Source: Filosporella fistucella (taxonomy: Eukaryota; Ascomycota; Leotiomycetes; Helotiales). Taken from it: a stretch of 64,000 bases of DNA. The notes beneath the pieces are model-generated. The model worked only from the letters and a program-made list of their open reading frames with translations. It did no database searches and was not told the origin of the DNA. Position 1 is the first letter of the stretch. The number at the start of each line of letters is the position of its first letter. This document shows, piece after piece, positions 36,235-45,893 of this stretch. The stretch spans positions 558,001 to 622,000 of the forward strand of contig JAQJZZ010000004.1 of the NCBI GenBank assembly GCA_030077755.1, given 5' to 3'. A program made the position numbers and the translations under genes.

Positions 36235-37330
36235 ACGGAGAGAACGAACGTCAGCGCTTTGCTTCTATTTTGCAATCGAGCCAGAACTTCTCGACAGATC
36301 AGCTATTCTAGCCTCAGATAACCTGTCAACGCAAGCCTTGTTAGTCTCAAATTGCTCACAAACGCAAGCAACGCCATCTTGGTCTCTACGCTTCCACCCA
36401 CCCGTCGACTCCTCGAGATCAGCGCACTTCTACCTTCATACCTCACGTCTCATCTTGCTTTTTGATTAAGAAGAGATCAGTTTCCCCATCAAACACGAAT
36501 TAGCTGCCTCCGTCCCACGTTTTTTGACCTCACCTCGTCTCCTGAGCCAAACGCTCGCCAACTCTTCGAACCCAGCGCGCTTCTACCTCCACACTTCAGA
36601 TCCCGTTTTAATTTCTGGTTAGAAAGATATCGACTTTCCATCAGATAAAACAAGCTAGCTGCCTACATCTCAATCTCTTCAGACCTCCCTCGCCTCCTCA
36701 GAACTCTCGGCTGCCAAGCCACCGGTCAACTCTTCGGAATCAGCTCACCTGTCCCCTCATACATACTTCGAATCACACTTTACTTTCTGGTAGGCAAGAT
36801 ACCGACCTTCTATCAGATAAACTAGCTTAGCCTACCCTGTATCCAAACCCTCACATACCCGTCAACTGCTCAGCCTCCAGCTCAGTCTTCGAGCTACCGT
36901 CAAATATTCAGATCAACAAGTCTTTGCCTTCGTAATTCGGGTCTTATTTGCTGCCCTAATTGGAAAGACTTCGATCTTCTCTCAAATATCCTACTTTACC
37001 TTGTTCCGTCTCAACATTTCAAGCCACCGTCAGCGACTCGAGCCCACGGATACAGATCGCTTCCGCTATCATACTCCACAATCTGCTTTACTGTGATTTC
37101 TGATTGGGTAAAGACAGATTTCGTATCAGATATCATACCTTGGCTTCCACCGTCCCAATTTGTCTGCTCTGGTTGTCTCCTCGACATCAGCGCCTTTCAC
37201 GCCTTCATACATCTGCTTTTCCGAATAGTGGAAGTTCCAATCTTATTTTAGCTTACGCTTCTGGGGAAGGATTACTCTCTAGTTCACCAATTTACAATTT
37301 CTGAACCTTTGCTTCGTAGCATTGAGCTTA
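36235..37330. repeat. degenerate tandem array, about seven units of 136-168 bp, upstream of the 37435 gene
   Basis: Recurring order: (C/G)TCAACTC(T/C)TCG, then AGCGC(A/G)CTTCTACC(T/C), CATAC(C/T)TC, a TTTCTGGTTAG(A/G)AAGA block, CTTTC(C/T)ATCAGATAAA and CTAGCT. The AGCGC landmark falls at about 36253, 36421, 36574, 36742, 36910, 37053 and 37189, so periods are 168, 153, 168, 168, 143 and 136. The array ends about 100 bases before the leader intron (37381-37429) and may be part of the transcribed leader. Confidence 0.75.
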
Positions 37331-37380
37331 TCGGCGTCTTTAGACGAGTTTATACACACATAAACTTGATCCTCAAGAAG

Positions 37381-37429
37381 GTTAGTTTTGACGTACAGTC
37401 CTTCCAGCCTCTAAGCTAACAGCAGACAG
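37381..37429 (+). other. 5' UTR intron of the 37435 gene
   Basis: GTTAGT donor at 37381, branch-like GCTAAC, acceptor CAGACAG ending at 37429, five bases before the ATG. Same placement as in gene A. Confidence 0.65.
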
Positions 37430-37434
37430 TCACA

Positions 37435-39944
37435 ATGGGCACTACCCCTCCGTCGATCGAAGAAGTCTTCGAGTACTTCTCTAACCAAGACTTCTTCTGC
37501 GGTCTCCCTGTCGGTGACTGGCAGTCACTGCGTAAAGTAATGGCACTCATTCATTATGTGCTGACGGGCTGTGAGACGGCCAAGAGTTACGATAAATATT
37601 CTAACTGGCGGACCTTACCCCGTTCCGTGAGACAGCGGGTTCGTAAGTTGCTTGAAGAGACTAAGGGCAACTACTTGCTTTATTCGTTGGTACATTGGCT
37701 TGCGAAACAACACAAGCAACCTTCCAAGGGGCTCGTTGATTTCAGTGACACGTTCAAGAAATATGCCACGTTTTATGCACGAAATAGGAGAGCATACTAC
37801 ACAGAGTGGAGACAGGCAAAAGCTGCTTGGATTCAGTTTTTAGGACATGAGTGGAATCTTGAATATCGGGACGCAGATGGAGATCAAGATCCAACACCTT
37901 GGGTTCGAGATCCTGACCATGAAACGCAGAAGGAGCAAAACATAAGACGTGGGGTTCGTGATGCCGATGAGGAGAAGCAAAGTGAACAAAAGAAGAGACG
38001 TGAGGTCGCCGATCCCGGTTTGCTGCTAGCACGAAAACTACAGCAAAGATCTAACATGCAGGATCGGGAGTCTACTTACGACAACATTTACGTCAAGCAT
38101 TTGAGCATCGCCATGGCAATAGAGGAGGTTGAAACCGACGACGAAAAGGCAGACGAAGTGGATCCTGGCTGGGTAAGCTCACTCTTGTTCTAGCACATAC
38201 CCTACAATGAGAGACTAGTCTTTAACATTCTTAGAATGAAATTGGAGAGGTTAAAACTATGGAAGGCAGAACTAGAGGACAGAATAAGGCATGCAACTCC
38301 CCATTACTCATAACCATCTTGGTGCTAATTGAGATATAGACTTTCAATGAAGTTACCAAGGCTCCATCCGCAGACCCCCCCGCCACTGATAAACCGGTAG
38401 TCCAAGCCAAGAGCAAGCGGAAGTCTGCAACCCGAACACATGTTGAGCCTGATGAAAATGCTGGCCAACATGACAACATCGAGGAGGATTGCGCCGAGGC
38501 AAAGAAGATAAAAAAGACTCAGCCTGAAGATGTACCAACCCGTGCTAAGAGCACTCGGAAGTCTGCAACACGAGCAAATGTTGAGCCTGAAGAACAGTTC
38601 GGAGAAGACAAAGAGTCCGAAGACTATGCCAAGGCCAAAAAAATAAAACAAACTAAACCTGAAGGCTTACCAATTCGTGCCAAGAGCACCAGGAAGTCTG
38701 CAACAAGATCGAATGCCAAAATCGAGGACAGTTTGCAGGATGAGTACAAACCGGAGAAGAGGGATGCTCGTAAGGCTCGGAAGCTAGCGAATCTAGCGAA
38801 TCCAGTGAAGGGCAAAAGCCATGCCAAGTTGATGGATCCACCTTGCCGGAGGTGTTATCAGAGAGGGAATCATTGCAGAATAGAGGTCGAAGACGAAGAC
38901 TCGAACCAAGGCGAAGATAGGACGAATATGACAGGCATTTCGTGCAGGTTATGCCGGAGCGAAGGAGAAAGGTGTAGTTGGGATCTCAGAGGCGCGAAGT
39001 CAAAAGCCCAGAAGTGGGAAGACCACCTCAACCGAATGGCATCTGATGTGCCAATTTTCTGCCTCTCGTGCATTAATAAGGGACTCCCTGATTGTCCAAA
39101 ATCCGAAAAGTATCCTTCATGCCTGAATTGTCGAGACAAACGGATCAAGTGCACATGGCCCAACCCGGTTGATGAAGCTACAGAGACTCCTGAACTCAAC
39201 AGTGGCAAGAAGGGAGCAGTGGAGGAGACAACTAAGACGACTGCGGCTCGAGGCAGAATAACCAGATCGGCGGCGAAGAGATTGAACGAGGATAGCTCCC
39301 CGGTTAATTCTGCACCGCCATCATCTACAATCAAGCCCCCTTCTTGCATGGTCAAGCTGTGCATTGCTTCCAACAAACTTCCCATATTAAATCCGAATGA
39401 GGGAATTTCGGAAAAAAATTCAACTGAAATTGAGATTCTTGAAGAACACCATTCCGTCGAATCTGTTGCACCAGAAAGTGGTAGGAATAGCCTCAACCAA
39501 GATGTCAGCGAAGCGGAGAAGGCAAAGGAAGAGAATGTTGATCTTGCCAGCTTGGAAGAGGATTCTCCTGGTCTCACTCCAGAACTCAGTGCCAGCCAGC
39601 AAAACAGTTTGGAGGATGAAGATACCATCATCGTTGACACTCGATTCGCTGATGGTCGAAAGCCTGGCAAGTCCGCATTGCTTGACAGCGACGACGAAGA
39701 GTATTGCGAAGATATGGAGATCGACATGCCTTTCCCATTCGGGCAACCACCAAAAAGAAAGCGAGAAACCTATTCTGATGATGAGGATCGGCTTTCTAGT
39801 CCTGAACCAAAGAGATTCAAGGAATCGGGACCATCCCCACCATCCATGGCTGGACCCTCAAGTGAGAAACAAGGAACGTCTGCATCGAAATCTGGGGGCT
39901 TTTTTAAGTCACTTTTCGGCAGTTTTGGGAATGGAGGTACTTAG
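37435..39944 (+). CDS. Cys-rich nuclear-type protein with RKSATR repeats (hypothetical, about 798 residues)
   Basis: Model join(37435..38172, 38235..38288, 38340..39944). Intron 1 is GTAAGC to TTCTTAG; intron 2 would be GC-AG (GCATGC to GATATAG). Skipping the 18-codon middle exon with one GT-AG intron (38173-38339) is also in frame. Residues 1-140 form a helical module (DWQSLRKVMALIHYVL, NYLLYSLVHWLAKQ) shared with gene C. Residues 265-400 hold three repeats of 45-46 residues, each with (S)KSATR preceded by K or T-R (RKSATR at about 291, 337, 382), KKIK and a VEP/acidic part. Residues 433-535 hold four C-x2-C-x6/7-C units; the last two (CLSCINKGLPDC, eight residues, CLNCRDKRIKC) match a Zn2Cys6 binuclear cluster. 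The tail is acidic with KRKR nuclear signals. Likely nuclear, possibly DNA- or chromatin-binding. Confidence 0.75.
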
Positions 39945-40530
39945 TGGCATAAGGCTCGCGGCTAGAAGGGATAAGTGCTCTTGGTCAGATGCTATGGCTT
40001 AGGTTGAATGCCACATCTTATTCAGGAACTACTCTCTGGCTTTGATGTAAGGAATATCTCGATCATAAAAATTCGGTAGGGGATCAGCGGATGCTTCATT
40101 TTGTTTCATCTCGCCGTTTTATGCAAGCTTAGAGCGGAAGCTTGTCTCGGGAGTGTTTGATTTGTACATTAGCATACATAATACAGAGGACAATATCTGA
40201 AAGGTCCGTTACCAGGGTATTTCAAAATCCATTTTAAATATTAAAAAGAAAGCCTCCCTTGCTTTCCTACTGTCTATTATAGCACTGAAATCTGCTCTGA
40301 TGCAGCAAAAAAGGAAAAGTCCCCTTGGTACGCTTAATTCGACCAATGTGAATCTTGTTTCGAAGTACCTGTAAATTCGTTGTTAGGCTATGAAAAAGAA
40401 GCTCAACATTCGAGCAGCAAATGGTAGCCCCAATAAAGTAGACGCGAAACCTAATTATTGTATCAAGCACCAAATAAACCACAACGCTCCCTAATAACAA
40501 CAATCCACCATGAGCAACGCTCTCGATCAA
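39945..40530. other. convergent intergenic region
   Basis: 3' ends of the plus-strand 37435 gene and the minus-strand 40531 gene face each other here. No gene seen; AT-rich stretches near 40230 could serve as polyadenylation signals. Confidence 0.5.
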
Positions 40531-41544
40531 TTATGCCTTAGAAATCCTGTCTTCAAAAGCCCTACACATTTGGGACAAAGAATCTCCTGCTCCCTTCTTG
40601 TTGCTTCGTAAAGATCCTACCGGTTCCCAAGAATTCTCTTCATGACCAAAATCCTTCCATTTCACATAGTAGCACCATACAGAAACTCCATTGGAGCCTT
40701 TATGTGGCACGAATCCTTTGGCGAGAATTGCCTCCACAAGCCAAGATTCCGGGGACGCTTTCCGCTTAGTCCCTTTGCTCTTGGAAATCTTGGTTTTGGC
40801 CTTCGGATTGATTGGATCGTCCTCCATGTACTCTATTTCCTCCTTAGCAGCTGTATTCCGAGCACTCTTGGGCTTAGCCTTTCTTCTGCTTTCTAAGTAG
40901 TCTACATCCTCCATTTCCTCATCAGATGGGGCAACCATCGCGTTGTTGCTGCTGAATCTTCGTCTAGATGATGTTGTGTTGCCTATATCATGCATTTCCT
41001 CATCTTGAAATTCATTCTTTGACCTTCTTCTCGAGGACTGCCTTCTTGTCTTTGGTTCCAGGGATTCTTTCATTTCTACCTTTGGAGTATCATTTCTGGA
41101 AACACTGTTCCTGGTTTTTCCTCTAGGCTTCGAAGTTTCAACTTTGTCGCCGGGGGACGAATCTTCTCGATGATTGGGTCTTGAACGTATTGCTTTGTTG
41201 TGGCTTGGCTTCCCTTCGGGGACGGTAGCTTCGCCCACTTCATAGCCTTCTGACCGATCAATCTTGATATTTCGTCTTGACGTGGGCTGCTTCGTAGACT
41301 TCACGACTCGGGACGAAGGGGTATTATTGTTCCGGGGTTCGGGGTCTATCGTGGCAGAAAGAAGATTCGAGGAGGAAGGAGCGGCAAGAGGTTTGCGCTT
41401 ATCAACATTAAGAATTGTCTAAGATCTTTCAGCTTCGAATACAATTATGACTCAAGTTGGAAAACTTACTGAAGCATCTGAGCTGCTCAAATCAGCATCT
41501 GATTCGAGTGGCTCCTCCTTCATTGTGAGTTGATCTTTGCTCAT
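40531..41544 (-). CDS. chromodomain protein, 320 residues
   Basis: Model complement(join(40531..41418, 41470..41544)); start MSKDQLTMKEEPLES at 41544, donor TCA|GTAAGT, acceptor GATCTTAG. The first 230 residues are basic/acidic and low complexity (SRRRSKNEFQDEEMHD, KAKTKISKSKGTKRK), probably disordered with nuclear signals. The C-terminal 70 residues are a chromodomain: SWLVEAILAKGF, then VWCYYVKWKDFGHEENSWEP and a final helix QMCRAFEDRIS. The aromatic cage positions (Y/W in the first strand, W in YYVKW, and E-N-S-W-E-P) are largely kept, so binding of a methylated lysine is plausible. Chromodomain at the very C-terminus without a shadow domain differs from HP1. It is one of three chromo-like proteins in 7 kb. 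Confidence 0.88.
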
Positions 41545-41831
41545 GGTTATGTTTGGCTTCTCTGGCTATCTCAGAACTAAAGGATCAGGAAATTGGAGAG
41601 AAGCTGTGACTTTATACCTAGACTGAAACCGCGTTTAGATATCTTGAACATAACAGAAGCTATGAGGAGGCTTCCGGCAACAAAACCTGCCCAGTTCCTT
41701 CTATTGTGAAATAGAATCAAAGATACTGATACTCCATTATTTCATGCATTGAAAAGATCACTACAGCTGCCAACCGATAATGTCTGGGAGGGACTGTTCT
41801 CGCTTGATCTGGAATCCGAAGCGAGCCCGAC

Positions 41832-42062
41832 ATGCTCTCTCAAAACCCAACTTCAAAAAATTCTTCAAAGCCTGAACAGAGACAGAAACGATCTTCAAAC
41901 TTCGATGTCATCAACATGGAATCGGTGAGTACACTCGAGCCTCAACAAACAATGACCGTAGCTGATCATTTTGTACAGAAGAACCTACGCTTCGGGCCTG
42001 CTTTATCACTTTCTTCAATTGCACCATCTACTTTCAAGATGCCTGCAAAGACCTTCCGCTAA
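41832..42062 (+). CDS. small hypothetical protein (uncertain)
   Basis: ATG at 41832. The unspliced frame gives 76 residues; splicing GTGAGT (about 41926) to TTTGTACAG (about 41979) joins VINMES to KNLRFGPALSLSSIAP in frame and gives about 58 residues ending MPAKTFR. A further intron-like pair (GTAAGC to TATTCTAG, about 42094-42130) follows the stop, so the transcript may continue. No family recognised. Divergent from the chromodomain gene at 41544. Confidence 0.35.
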   Translation: MLSQNPTSKNSSKPEQRQKRSSNFDVINMESVSTLEPQQTMTVADHFVQKNLRFGPALSLSSIAPSTFKMPAKTFR

Positions 42063-42137
42063 GAACGATTGCAGCCAGTCTTTGGTCCCAATGTAAGCAC
42101 ATAACTTTCAAGTTTTCAATCCTATTCTAGATGGAAT

Positions 42138-42448
42138 TTGACAAAACAGAATGCTGATCTATATGATGAAGTCAGTGGATCTGGAGCCCCAACTTCTCCC
42201 AACTTCTCCCAACATCCCCAGAATAATACTCTCGTACCACGAGCTGGCTATCAATCATCCAATAGACAGAGGCCTTCTTCAAACTACCACCAATCAACCC
42301 TGGCGGCGTGCTTCGCCCCCATCCAACCAACTCTTATGACACTCCAACTAATGGACAGAACGGTCTATTCCGTTCATACGGTAAAGCCACCTTCAGAACA
42401 TTTCGGCTTCACATCACTGACCGTCATAGGAGACCTGTTCTTCCCTGA
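42138..42448 (+). pseudogene. gene fragment with frame change
   Basis: Reads QNADLYDEVSGSGAPTSPN and TLVPRAGYQSSNRQRPSS in one frame, then continues as INPGGVLRPHPTNSYDTPTN and GLFRSYGKATFRTFRL in another, ending at a TGA near 42446. The change lies near 42280-42300. A small tandem duplication (CCCAACTTCTC twice, about 42195-42215) is present. Probably the decayed or misassembled continuation of the preceding small gene. Confidence 0.35.
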
Positions 42449-43312
42449 ATCATTCGTTTTACCTCATAAACAATCTCTCTCGTTTTCACAGAAAAGAAAC
42501 AAAAACAAGATTCAATTTGAATCATCTAGTGGTTGGGGTGTCAATGCCAGCCCCAGCTTCAAGATCTCAGGCTTGAGGCTTGAGGCTTGCAGTCAAGTCT
42601 TTGGTCCGCTCCATCTGAACCGCAACTGGCTTCTCAGCAGACGCTGCTGAGAAGCCGGATGGGGTGTGCGTTGTGTTATTCGTGAGCAGTATGTTTTCCT
42701 GCTCTTAACTTCGAGGATGGCTGAGACTAATTGACTACACAGTATTTCACACCCTGTTGAAGACGATGAAAAAGATAATCCGTTTTGAATATTGACAAGA
42801 GTTTAACAAGAACCTCGAGCTCATTGGCAGCCACCAGCACTGTGAACACATTGTGTGGGGTTCGTATGTGGGATCTACATATTGGGGACTGCGCAGGAGA
42901 AGAGAGCAGTAGAAATTTACACATTATGTAATTTAGGAGTGGGAGGTACTGGTTTTGAATTGAGTGTGGTCTTGTACTAAGTTATGGAGAACATTACCCT
43001 GATGGGAGCATTTATGAACATTGTTGTGAGCTTTAAGGTGTACCTGCTTCATCCTCTTGATTTCAGTATTGAAGTAAGCTCTGGGTGTCCATCATACTAT
43101 GTAGACTGAGATTCATTCATGATACTCCATATTTTTCAATTGGCTGATATTGTCGTACTGATTGTTCTGATACATGTCGATTATTCAACACTGTTTCATT
43201 CATCCAAGTACTCATATTATCTACTATACAGCCACCTTTTCTTTCTCTATTCCAATCATTCATACAGCTCCGATTATACCAAACAAAAAAACAGACAATC
43301 TCTTTCCACAAT
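42449..43312. other. gene-free region
   Basis: No supported gene; short frames only. The right half is AT-rich and lies beyond the 3' end of the 43313 gene. Confidence 0.45.
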
Positions 43313-44403
43313 CTATTGTCCATATTTGGACTTTTTGGTTGGGTGAGCTGCGTAAGCTCGGTCCCACTCGGCCTCATGCTTCTCAATTTCCTGCTCGAAG
43401 CTCCGCCAGGAGGCCTCGAAGCGATCAATCATCCTGATCGCTTCCACCGTCTCCATCGTCGTCTCTTTCTCTTCCCACCACTTCACCTGGTAGAACAATC
43501 GGCGCTCCCCCAGAGCACCGCCCTTGACCTTGTAGGTCCCCTTGCTGATGATGCGATGGATTTGTCGGCCGTGGTATCGAGTCTCGGGATCGTTTGATTG
43601 TACGACGGATGGTTGTTGATTGTGAGGCTTCGATGTCAATGGCCGCATTTCGGACTTTGACTTACGAGGTATAATGTCTTCGTCGGTTTCATCTTCGGAT
43701 GAAACATTTTCGTCTGAAGAATATGTACGCTTGCGCTTCTGCTTTTTGGGGATGGGTTTTGCTACACCTTTCTTTCGGCGATGCATGCTAGAAGGCTTGT
43801 ACATCATTAGCAGGTATCAAATGAATGACGAGATTCCCCACCTTCTGACCGATCTCTTCCTTTGCATTACTGCGTCCTGATTGAGTGGTTGAGTTGAGAG
43901 CATCATCCTCATCCTCTACCATCAAACTTCGTTCAAAAGTTCTCGAACTAGCTGCAATGCTTGAGACGTTTGCAATATCTTTTAATTGATCGTTCTTAGT
44001 GACAGATCGAATTGTATCGTTTCCAACACTTCTATGTACTCCTCCTCTCTTGGTCGTGGTAGCTGTACTGGTAGTAGTGTTGACAACATCATCCGGCACA
44101 ATTTCCTGAAGGTTTGTTCGAGGTACAGCATCTCTGCCGTTAGTTCTGGACTTTTCATTCTTCATCTCAATGATGGAAGCTCCGGATATAATGCTTTTAT
44201 CGTCGACATGTGTTCTGCTAAGAGGCTGCTTAGGCTTCTTTGATTCGGCATTCTGAAGATATATATTAGTTTGTAACACAGAGAAAGGAAATTTGGGATC
44301 ATACCTCTTTACCAGTACTATTTACTACTTGAGACTTGGTGTCATCAGATGCAACAAACAGGTCTTCATCCTCATCCTCGGTGAAGTAGATCGGAGGAGT
44401 CAT
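43313..44403 (-). CDS. chromodomain-like protein, 330 residues (three exons)
   Basis: Model complement(join(43313..43795, 43842..44252, 44305..44403)). Exon 1 encodes MTPPIYFTEDEDEDLFVASD; intron 1 is GTATGA to ATCTTCAG; intron 2 is GTGGGG to GTACAAG, with a branch-like GCTAATG. The middle is low complexity (Thr/Ser-rich, then KKQKRKRTYSSDE). The C-terminal part reads YHGRQIHRIISKGTYK, LFYQVKWWEEKETTMET and ASWRSFEQEIEKHEAEW: strand-strand-strand-helix typical of a chromodomain or chromo-shadow domain, with VKWW and the E-x-T-x-E segment. A tandem array with a 146-154 bp period lies directly upstream of the start. Function unknown; a chromatin role is inferred from the fold and from its neighbours. 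Confidence 0.75.
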
Positions 44404-44499
44404 GCTGCTTTCTACGCGTTCTTTCAGAGTAAGATCGATAACAGAGTTTCGAATAGATTCAGGACAAGAGCTATCGTGGATTTAAGCGAGGTAATAGGG

Positions 44500-45080
44500 T
44501 CTTTGAGGAGAAGATCGATGAAGTTGATGAGCTCTATGCTCTATGGTGAAGAAACCTCGATGTGTTTCTATAGGGAATTACTATCCCCTAGTCGCGACTT
44601 CCACTTCTCAATTGACTAAGGAGAACCAATTGGAATCGATGAGGGCAGGGGAAGATTGATGTCTTTGATAGTCCTTGTGCTCTTTTGTGAAGAAATCTTG
44701 AAGTGTTGCCGTAGTGAGGCAAGACGCGGTAGTACCAAGACTTAATCGCGATTTCCACTTCTGAGTTGACTACTGAGAACTAGTTAAACTCAATGAAGAG
44801 AAAATTGATGTCTTTGGAGATTCTTGTGCTCTGTTGTGAAGAAACCTCGAAGTGTTGCTGCAGAGAACAAGGCGCGGTAGTACCAAGACTTAGTCGCGAT
44901 TTCCACTTCTGAGTCAACCAATGAGAAGTAATAGAAAGCGTTAAGACAGAGATCGATGCTTTTGATGTTTCTTGTTCGCTGTTATCAGGAAAGTTGGGAT
45001 TGTTGCTGTGGAGAAGAAAGACGCGGTACTGACACTTACTCGCGACTTCCACTTTTGTGCTAACCAAGACCCTCTCAGAT
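44500..45080. repeat. degenerate tandem array, four units of 146-154 bp, upstream of the 43313 gene
   Basis: Each unit contains, in order, GATGTCTTTG, CTTGTGCTCT, TGTGAAGAAA(C/T)C, AAGTGTTGC, GCGGTAGTACCAAGACTTA and TCGCGA(T/C)TTCCACTTCTGAG. The TCGCGA landmark falls at about 44592, 44746, 44894 and 45040 (periods 154, 148, 146). The array begins about 100 bases upstream of the start codon at 44403, so it is promoter or leader DNA. Confidence 0.8.
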
Positions 45081-45893
45081 CTATCCAATACCACCGCACT
45101 AGATTAAATGGCATTCGAAAATTATTCCCTTATTAGGTAGCCTAGGGAGCTGAAGCACTTGTACTCGACACTATATCTGCAATTGGGACCAGCTTTGGTA
45201 GTCTTGGCTGTATCACCTTATTCGAATCAATCTATTGAGATAGCTTTCGAACAATATTGTACCATTTTTAAGTCAGAACTCAATGCAGGCTATATTCATG
45301 CAATGTTGGTGGCCCAAGTGCAATGCAAGATATTTTGTATTGAAGAGTAGGGCATAAAATTCTACTAGACAAAAGTTAGAGTTGAAGCCCCTTGGGTAGT
45401 TTAATGGTTCAATGATTTGAAACTTGACATGAAGACCAGAAGGTCAATCTATTATCACTTCGCAATAACTTAAAGAGTATACTTCCAGGCTGTTATGAAA
45501 GAGAGCGCACAATCCCTATTATAGAAATTCCTTCAAGTAGTATCATTAGCTCGCAGAATGCCTTGATGCGGGAGATGTATATAACACCATGTTCATATAC
45601 TAGAGATGAGTTTCGAGCGATCATTGTCTTTGCCTATGATTAGTTGCCAAACAAAAAAATCATCCATTCATTCAATGCAGCTTGGATTATAGATAGCACT
45701 ATTCTATTTTTATTATGTGGACGAGGCTATGTCAAGTTCTCAGAGTTAATCGTGTTTCTAGCTTTATTTCACTAATGACTTATCAAGTCTGAGATAATTA
45801 CCGCCAGGTATAGCAATTGAGATGCTCAGTCATCTTGTTCAATTTCTTCTTCTTTTTGCTTTGTCTTCCTTTTCCTATTCTTTTGGTGATCCG
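45081..45893. other. gene-free AT-rich spacer
   Basis: Nothing supported; AT-rich, between the promoter side of the 43313 gene and the 3' end of gene D. Confidence 0.5.

Noticed and set aside
36235..37330. CRISPR-like array
   Set aside because: Units are 136-168 bp and diverged, without short identical repeats and unique spacers; the genome is fungal.
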